From Tachypleus tridentatus (Eukaryota; Arthropoda; Merostomata; Xiphosura; Limulidae): DNA of 64,000 nt. The DNA lies in the NCBI RefSeq assembly GCF_004210375.1, contig NC_134829.1, forward strand, positions 24,382,034 through 24,446,033. Direction: 5' to 3'. The number at the start of each line of letters is the position of its first letter. The first letter of the stretch is position 1. The notes beneath the pieces were generated by a model. The model made no database searches. It was not told the origin of the DNA and worked only from the letters and a program-made list of their open reading frames with translations. The translations under genes were made by a program, and so were the position numbers. Of this stretch, positions 56,216 to 64,000 are shown piece by piece.

Positions 56216-57342
56216 CCACTATCTGTTTTGCAGTAAACTTTACATTTTTTACAGTTTAATAGACATTTCGTATTTTAAATTAATAGTATTGCAGTATAAT
56301 AAATTCTGTGCCAAAATAGACCAGATTTTCATTCCTAAATTTATAGTATCAAAAGCTTTATATTGAAAGTGAAGCAAAAAGTGTAAGGCAGTGGATTTGT
56401 ACATTGTTTGCTTTTAGAATGTTTCCTTTATATTACTATTATTGTGTCACAAGTCTTAGTGTGTGCACATATAAAACATAATGTTTTTTACTGTCAAGAA
56501 AAGTTTATAGACAGGCAAGTAATTAAAACCAATCAGCAGGAACAAAACTTGTTTCACAAAAATCTATATAATGGAATATTATTTCTTAAACTTTAATATT
56601 TTGCTCATTAGGTGTAAAATAACTAATTTATATTACAGTAGCTAAGTGGTTAACTCTGAAGTTCAAAATCCTCCTACTGAACACTTAAATAATCCTTCAC
56701 TGCATCTCATCTACTGAGGTACAGTAAGAAGTTATTTGTAATTTCATGAACATATCCCCTCACTCACACACTACGTTATTACTTATGTATTTATACTCAG
56801 TTTACTTTCACTGCATGTAGTCATTTCTCTTCTACCTTATTTTGAAGTTTTAATATTTACATATAATTTCATATGTATTTAATGTAATGCATATTTTAAT
56901 AGCAATTGATGTAATTATCCTTTTTTCTCATAACTTGTCCACCTGCCAAAATTAAAAATGAAATACAATTCTTGATATACGAATTTTCATTATTTAATTG
57001 AAAATTTGCTGTATGACGATCAGTATTTTAAAATAATTATAATGAAAAGTAAAGTTCTTGAAAATGCTGTGGTCTGTTTTTCTATAACAAATGTCTTGTA
57101 CCAAGTCATTGAAAACTAAATATTAAGTAGTCACTTATAACACTCAATGAGTAAAGATACTTAAAATGATCACTTCTGTCATACAACTTGTTTAGAAAGT
57201 TTTATTATAAATTTAAAAATAACATTGAAAAGTTGCACATGTTTACTGTTTGTTGTTGTCATGGTTAGTACATTATACAATTAGCTAAGTATCATTTGTT
57301 TTCATCTGCTGCCATATTCAAGACTGAGATGAACTGTGGTGG
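56216..57342. other. Intergenic, AT-rich
   Basis: No feature recognised. Confidence 0.35.
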
Positions 57343-57547
57343 CAGTAGTCAAGATTCAGTCCTGAGTTATCCACATCACACCAAACATGCTTGCCCTTTC
57401 AGTCATGGAGGTATTATAATGTGACAGTCAATTCCACTATTTATTGGTAGCCCAAGAGTTGGCAGTGGGTGATGATGACTAGTTGCCTTCTCTCTCGTCT
57501 TACACTGCTAAATTAGAGACATCTAGTGCAGATAGCACAAAATTCTA
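57343..57547 (+). repeat. SINE type A (5'-degenerate)
   Basis: The body is clear: 'cacaccaaacatgcttgccc', 'ttataatgtgacagtcaatt', 'cccaagagttggcagtgggt', 'cttacactgctaaattagag' and 'cagatagcac'. The tRNA head is poorly preserved. Confidence 0.85.
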
Positions 57548-59934
57548 GATATTCTGAGTATTATGAATTAAGTGAATGTCTTTTTTTCTCGTATTTGATT
57601 TACATCCAATTGGTTTAACATTAGTCCATCTTTGTTAATGTCTTTCTTGGCATAGTGTGCTGCTCATGAAAGATTGGTATTTGTCTTGAAGCCCACACTT
57701 GCAAGAAATGTGAGTAAACTTTTCTGGTGTCTAATGAATGTTTAGTATGTATGAACTATTATTTCATGGCTACTGAATACTGCTTTGATTACATTTTATT
57801 AGCATATTTTCATGGAAATATTTGACAGAAGGTAATATGGCTGTATGTCTTAGTTTTCTTTGATTGTTTTGGTGTTTATTACATTTTCAAGAAAGGTTGC
57901 AGTGCTGTTTTGTTTGTTTTTATTTTGAAGACTGAGCATCCTAAGATGCCTGTTTTTACAGTGTTTGATTTATAGTTGAAATATTTACTCTTATCTGGGG
58001 ATTCATTACATGTAAAAATTAAATGTTTATATTTCTTCAGTTAATTATTTTGCTAGATATCTGTTCAGATGAATCATCTCAATGAGTACAAGGAGAATTA
58101 GGTTTTGATGTTACCTTAAATAAGTACCATTTAGAAATTGCTACACATCGGTGATGGGAGGCGAGCCCATGACAAAGACTTGTTACTGGTAGTAAGATCT
58201 GATATTAGGATGATTATTTAGTTACAGTGTCTTAGAATATGATCACTTCTAAATTATTTATGCTGTATGTAATGGTGTTTGTTATTGTGTTTTTAGAATT
58301 TCTGTAAAGTTGAATAAGTTTTGTGTGAGAATACTGATTAATAGTTATATTGTATATACAATATAACTAGTTATGAGATGGCATGGTAAACCTTCAGTTA
58401 ACTAAGAAATGGAATGAATTTTGAGTAGACCTCACATGTATAGGGTGGTGCTGTGAATGCTCCTAATCCAAGTTTGTTTGTTTTTTTATCTTGATTCTGA
58501 ATGGTTTTCCTCTTACTGTTGTTGTTGTAGCTATATCTAGTGTTGGTGTTCCATAGCAGCTCTACCTCAAAAGAAAATGTGCCCTGGAACCATCTTCTGC
58601 TTATGAACACATTAGAGCCCCATTTCCCATGGGTAGCTGGAATGGGTTTTTCCCTCTTACATAGTCTTTTCACCAACACCTCACCAAAGCTTTCTACTTT
58701 TATGTAGTCCATTTTTACTTACTGGGTGTACAAGCCCTTTTGTCCTAAAGGACATCTTTTGTGGCATAATACTTCATACTAATGTATAACATAAATACTT
58801 GGCCCACTACATTTGATAATCCAAAAACACATTTTAATGTATTTTTTTACTTTTGCATCAATATATAGTATGTGTACTTTTAGTGATTGCTGTATTAGAA
58901 AGTCTAAAACTGGATTCCCAACTTTCCTTTGCTGTTTAGAACAGGTAGAAATCCCATACATAGCCAAATTTTGTATAGAGCAGAGGCTATACACAATTAT
59001 TTTTAAGGCCACTATAATCAATTCCTCCTGCTTTCTTCAGAAATAAAGTATGTGGTTTTGGTCTACATGAGAACTGTTAAACTATTTCTTGACTTACTCT
59101 AGGAAGTATATTACAAGCACCTGAGCCCCTAGAAAAATTGCAAAAGCAGATCAATGCACATTGTAAAACTACTCTAAAATAGACCCCCTTGAAATAATGA
59201 TTGGGAAAATTACTAAAAAGCCATTTTACTAGGGAGAAAAATGGCTGTATATTGTTAAGACAATTTATTTATTGCACTTCCCTTTGGTTCTGTTAAATAT
59301 CATTTAACTTCAATACTCTGTATGGGTATCTATAAAATTAAGAACACATGAAATTCCTTAGTGCATGTTGATAGAGTCTGTTAACTTTACTGTAAGGGTA
59401 AAATATCCTATACAAATAAATACACCAATCTGGGATCAGGGGAATGTTGATAGGAAATTAGGGTGAATGATTATCAATTTTATAGTAAGATTCTGACAGA
59501 TTGTAGTCTTTACCATAGTTAGTAACCTTTAAGATAACTCAAGTTGGGTAGCTTTTGTTGTTGTTACGGGAAATTGCTAGGCACTTAGCATATAATATAA
59601 TAGAAACTAATTACACTAATCATAATGAACATTTGGTTTATTACATAAATAGCACAAACAGCTTCAAGTGTATCCACAGTGTGGATGTTATTTTTCTCTT
59701 AACTGAATATTGAAACACTAGTTATCTTTTTTAGATTTGTCATTTTCTTGAAATCCCAAAATCCTCCTACAATTCTATAAATGCACATGTTGAGAGTACA
59801 AGATAATATATCTACAGGTGTTCATTATGGAACAAATATTTCAGTGTAAAATGTCTATTGTTAGGTGTTTAAAATACTGTAAACATGGCACTATTCTACA
59901 TCTTCCTGACAATGTAGCTTTAATGTTGGTTCTA
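57548..59934. other. Intergenic stretch between PNISR and NUS1
   Basis: A minus-strand 104-codon open frame at 58398-58712 is not recognised and has no splice or homology support. A 28-bp perfect palindrome is at 58342-58369. Otherwise no feature. Confidence 0.35.
58342..58369. repeat. 28-bp perfect palindrome
   Basis: TAGTTATATTGTAT followed by its exact reverse complement ATACAATATAACTA, with no spacer; all A/T except two G/C pairs. Confidence 0.95.
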
Positions 59935-59955
59935 CAGAAATGAACAACATATCTC

Positions 59956-59961
59956 TTTATT
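59956..59961 (-). terminator. NUS1: Candidate NUS1 poly(A) signal
   Basis: AATAAA on the minus strand about 310 nt downstream of the NUS1 stop codon. A nearer AATAAA lies at 60104-60109 (minus). Which one is used is unknown. Confidence 0.35.
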
Positions 59962-60272
59962 AGAAATAAAAGTTTAACAATCAGTTTAAACTAAAACTAT
60001 TAAGTGTAAATGAAACTTATAACTTTTAAATCTAGTACAACTTGTCAATAATAAAGTAATTAGAAAAGAATTTCATGTAAATGCTATTTCCATAAGAAAA
60101 TCATTTATTGAGGACCAATGTGAATCCATCCATTATGTGGAAACAAACTGCTTACTTAGATATTTTCATTTTCACCTGACATAGTCCAAAATTATTAACA
60201 GTCCTCAATTTATAATTCAAAATGTTCACAATTCCTGGTTTCAACACAACTTTAATACAAAATATGAGAAAA

Positions 60273-60363
60273 TCATTTCCCAAAACGTTGTTCACAACAG
60301 CTGTACATCTCTAAGATGTCCAGAAATTCTCTAAAGTACAAGTTATGATGTGAAGATAACAAC
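60273..60363 (-). CDS. NUS1: NUS1 last coding exon
   Basis: Starts with the G that completes the split Met codon, then 29 codons to TGA at 60273-60275; ends in CEQRFGK. The 3'UTR continues to lower coordinates. Confidence 0.92.
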
Positions 60364-60817
60364 CTGTAAAGAATGAAAAAGCAATTAGTATGCACAAAAT
60401 TTAGGGTAATAGAAAGTAAAAAACAAATTTATTTGAAGTTGTTAGAAAATTTGTTAGTGTTTCTAATACAAAAGTTTTGGAGTTAAATTCCTTTGGTGGT
60501 TAATAAGTTTAATATTTTGTAGGCAAATTAAATTGATCAGCTTAAAATAAAATTTTCAGAATTTTTAAATCTTTAACACAGTAAAAAAACCTTTGATTAA
60601 GAATAATGGGTTCATAAAATGCATCCATGTAGATATGGAAAAAAGGAAAAGTGTACAAAATTTGTAATTTTCAAAACATATACAGGCAACATCAATGAAG
60701 CCTAACGATTATCTTACATTATTTCTGTAAGTCGAACTTGCCAGGGTAAAAATCCAGAGAGGCTGTGTGCTTGGCCAAATAAAAGTACAAGTTCAGGGTC
60801 TGGTATTCCTTTAGTTG
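60273..60817 (-). CDS. NUS1: NUS1, dehydrodolichyl diphosphate synthase subunit (3' two coding exons)
   Basis: NUS1 (Nogo-B receptor) is the non-catalytic partner of DHDDS in the ER-membrane cis-prenyltransferase that makes the dolichol precursor. Minus-strand exons are 60718-60817 and 60273-60363, separated by a 354-bp intron (gtaaga ... ctttacag). Joined they encode 63 residues: TKGIPDPELVLLFGQTHS, GFLPWQVRLTEI, MLLSSHHNLYFREFLDILEM and YSCCEQRFGK before TGA at 60273-60275. Human NUS1 ends with PDPDLVLKFG, GFLPWHIRLTEI and ACEQRLGK, so identity is clear. The C-terminal R-x-G motif, known to be needed for enzyme activity, is kept as RFG. Upstream exons were not found in 60818-64000. Convergent with PNISR. 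Confidence 0.92.
60718..60817 (-). CDS. NUS1: NUS1 penultimate coding exon
   Basis: Acceptor ggtcattacag at the high-coordinate side; starts with the last two bases of a split codon, then 32 codons including IPDPELVLLFG and FLPWQVRLTEI; ends AT/gtaaga. Confidence 0.92.
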
Positions 60818-63800
60818 CTGTAATGACCAGTTCAAGGAAAAACAATTTTACAGATTTGTAAAACAAGTCAATTCCAAATAATTTTTTTATTATCTTGCAA
60901 ATTAAAAATAATAAAGATCTAATTGTCTGTTACAAAAATCATGAAGAGTGTTCATAAATACTTGTAACCCAGTAACACAAATTAAACTTTTATGAGACTG
61001 TTTCAGTAAATATGAGAGTATGTAACTTACATGTAATCTGTTAAAATAATTTTCCTCCAAATGTTTGATATTATTTAAGTAAACCTTTTGATTTGAAACT
61101 TTAAAAAAAGTGGCTTCTTTCATTAGGGTGTTGACATTTTTTCCTCATTTTCAAAATAAGTAGTACTTCAAATGTTTTTGGGTAAGCTTGTTTGTAATTT
61201 GAAAAAAAAAAGTAATTATTTTGATAACCCCAGTGGTAAAGTATGCATGTATGTCAACATTTTTAGTCAAAAACTGTAATCTATCAATTTTTCTCTGCAC
61301 ACAGGATATTATTCATGATAGTGTGATGGTATTTAGTAATAAAGTCCAGGAATCAATGTGATATCTGAACAAGTGTTATCCATTTTGAAAAAAAAACAAA
61401 TTAACATTTTAATAACAATGTGAAAAAAACAGTATACAAGGGAAAAAATTAATTTCCTAATTACAACATTCCTCAAATACTATTAAAGAATACGTTTTAG
61501 CATGCCAAATAATGAAAGGTATAGTATCAGGATACTGCATAGGTATATGCAAGGTATTCAATAGGATTATAATACACACTTTAAAGAAAATCAATAGTGA
61601 CAGTGTTATACCAAAAGATTATTTGCCACTCACTTCTATTCTCCACAAACAAAGAACATAATCCCAAAGTTACCAAACCACTAAATTTTTAATTTTGTTT
61701 TAGTTGAGAATATACTGTATAACTTTTATCACTAAGGTCAATTTAAACCAATGTCTTCTTAATAGCTAATAGTAATTTAAAAAATAATTCTGTTGTAATT
61801 GATGTTACATCTCGAAGTTGACTTTTACACAGAAGTCTGGTGTTTAGATTAAAAGCCATAAATGAACATTAGATGACTGTGACATGTAGAATACTAAATA
61901 CCTTGTATATCATCTGTGTCTTTACGAAGACAACCCCAGTATTATTTGTGAAGTAAAGAAGTAAAAAAACAATAAACGTAATATTAAATTTCACTACACA
62001 CATTCAGTCAGGGTAAAAACATCACAAAATAAGTAATGACAAATATTTTGTAAAAGCAAAGAATGTACAGACAATATAGCTATACACCAATAATCCCTAC
62101 ATGACTTAAAAATTTAAATTTGATATTGCACTGTGAAATGCATATGTGACTTTTACTAGTATTAGTGCAGTTGGAAATAACATTCCTGACCATTGGTATA
62201 GTTTATTATGGTCGTTTTAGGGTAGGTAAACTCTTAATTACAAGAAAAATTTAGTTGAACCAAAACAAGTCTTGATTATTATAAATTCTCGCAATTAACA
62301 ATAAAATAATTAAAAATACGTATTAGTTTGATATTAAGGCTGGTATTACAGTATGAGTAATATATTTACACTTCCCACTTACATATCTATCTGTCAAAGG
62401 TGGTATCTTCCAGCAAGGAAAGAAACCTTCTGTTTTAAACATTTGTAATTATAATACTCCAACTACACATTGTTTCTATGAACAATATCTGGTACATCTA
62501 AAAGGGTGTGCCTAACTGGCATGAAACATTTTTTGAGGCAATCATCTCACATTAATCTAAACAATTTTGTCATTTCCAGCCAGTGTGAAAGCTGAAACTA
62601 AATTCAAAATTTATTTTTTCTACATAAATTTATGATGACACAGACTGAAATAACTACAAATGTTAAAATTGTATTGTATATTAAAGCTGCAAATCATTGA
62701 GTAATGTCTAACCTCAAATAACTGTCCATTCAGAATCTGAATCTGCACTGGGCATACACAGTATATTAATGAGAATTACAATCCAGTGACATGTTAAACA
62801 TTTTGCTTATTATTATAACTAATCACCAATTTACTTGTACTGCCTTCTAACCTAGCTAAAGATAGATATATATTAAATATAACTGGTATTTGAAATTGTC
62901 TGTACTTGGTGAAACTATAATTACAAAGTTGAGGAAGATAGGCAACTGTATACTTAATAAATATTTCATTCCCACTGTGGTGCCTTTATTGGTATAGTAA
63001 TCTATTAAATGTTTATGAAACTTTTTTCCTTCAATTCTGTAATATATATATATATTTAATATTATTACTTGTCTTATACTACACCTAGGTCTATATCTGC
63101 CTAACGTTGTTCCACTGAAACAATGTAGGTGTTATGTCAATCAAAAGGCCTATGTATGTCTTAACAGTAATGATCAAAAGTTTAAAATGTGAGATCTAAG
63201 TTATACAATGTTTTGTGTTTAGTATCACTGCTTTAGCAAAAATGTGGATTCCTATTTGTGTGCACTTCTACAGATTTAAACAACCTGAATATTAGATTTA
63301 GGCCCAGATGTTAATAACTTATTCATACATAGCCTTAATGTGATACAGACATATACTCATGACCACTTAGATACAAATACACCTTAGTTTATTAAATTCT
63401 AGGTTTCAGCTATGTAAAATATTTGTTACCATTAAATTTTCACCACAAAGGAAATCCTTTGCCAAGACATTGGTTATAATACAGTTGGACATTTGTTATG
63501 AATACTCACATTTGAAGAAAAACTTAGTAATACATTACTATTTAAAATATTTTGGATAAATTTTTTGGCACTAGAAAAAAACATGAATCTATGTTGGTGA
63601 GACAAAACAGTTAAATCATTTCCTTTAAATAGTTAATTAATAAGGTCTGATAAGTTAGATATACAAACAAATGCACATACTTCCAACTAGTGTGGGTATA
63701 TTCAATGAAAGATCTGATCCATACTTAGGTATTTAGTGCAATTTCATAGCATTATCCACACTGACTGATATTACCTGCCACACAAACTCATTCAACAAAC

Positions 63801-64000
63801 CACACTGGCAACCTTCCAATCATCACAAATATTTTCAATATTTAATAGCTTTTGAAAAATAAACCTTACCAACTACTTGTTAAACTTTTTCAGTCTGAAA
63901 ATGAAATGTTATTAATCTGAAGTCAGTTAAATAAATATATCATATGAAAAAGATGCAGTTTTTATATTGTCAGTAATGTATATGCCTACATACTCTTCTC
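60818..64000. other. NUS1: Probable NUS1 intron, no exon identified
   Basis: By position this should be intron upstream of the penultimate NUS1 exon. It is AT-rich with a short (TA)n at 63043-63055 and no recognised repeat. Two weak exon-like segments were considered and rejected. Confidence 0.5.

Noticed and set aside
58398-58712. 104-codon minus-strand ORF between PNISR and NUS1
   Set aside because: Composition is slightly protein-like but nothing is recognisable; it may be part of an unknown repeat. Not enough to call a gene.
61634-61690. Second possible upstream NUS1 exon (minus) ending AGAA/gtgagt
   Set aside because: Splice sites and phase are acceptable, but the roughly 16 residues show no similarity to NUS1; left out.
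61894-61960. Possible upstream NUS1 exon (minus) ending CAAG/gtattt
   Set aside because: The frame that fits the next exon is open for only about 16 codons, the acceptor is poor, and the residues do not resemble the NUS1 region expected before IPDPELV.
1-64000. CRISPR arrays, operons or other prokaryotic systems
   Set aside because: The window has spliceosomal introns, SINEs and animal genes; the tandem repeats seen lack spacer structure.

Overview
This is an AT-rich, intron-rich, repeat-dense animal nuclear window. The two host genes recognised, PNISR and NUS1, are conserved in animals. Several tRNA-derived SINE families fill the left part; from memory, SINEs of this kind are typical of horseshoe crab (Xiphosura) genomes. 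My best guess is therefore a horseshoe crab or a related chelicerate, but this is inference and no database search was possible.

Layout. (1) 1-1393, minus strand: the 5' part of a gene for a secreted, Arg/Asn/Ser/Glu-rich protein with tandem 64-residue repeats, open to the window edge, with one apparent frameshift. (2) 1394-17662: no host gene; stacked SINEs (types A, B, C and D here), a Tc1 element with about 195-bp inverted repeats, a mariner inserted next to it, and a decayed ZMYM1-like hAT transposase. (3) 17663-20196: a 2.5-kb element with CACTG-type ends, a TTA duplication and broken ORFs of a multi-copy family I cannot classify; it carries a nested 185-bp TTAA-flanked MITE. (4) 20197-29640: mostly featureless, with a LINE-like remnant, a DIRS-type tyrosine recombinase remnant, a possible CpG-enriched promoter and a 5' hAT fragment. 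(5) 29757-48924, plus strand: the PNISR orthologue, ten coding exons whose phases all agree and which sum to 947 codons including stop. Its 8.9-kb intron 2 holds a mariner, a Penelope-like element, DIRS remnants and an RT-deleted Jockey-like LINE. (6) 48925-56215: PNISR 3' region, with a possible 3'UTR intron that would contain a hAT element with perfect 8-bp target duplication nested in an old SINE. (7) 60273-60817, minus strand: the last two coding exons of NUS1, convergent with PNISR.

How the genes work. PNISR is a nuclear-speckle RS-domain protein linked to splicing; NUS1 is the non-catalytic subunit of the dehydrodolichyl diphosphate synthase needed for dolichol and N-glycosylation. They are neighbours with no evident shared pathway. 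All other coding sequence is selfish DNA, and every transposase or RT copy seen is broken.

The items most worth a second look are the splice donor of PNISR coding exon 4 caught inside a 4x32-bp tandem duplication, the possible 7-kb 3'UTR intron, the secreted 64-residue-repeat protein, the unclassified CACTG-ended transposon, and two mariner copies sharing one internal deletion.
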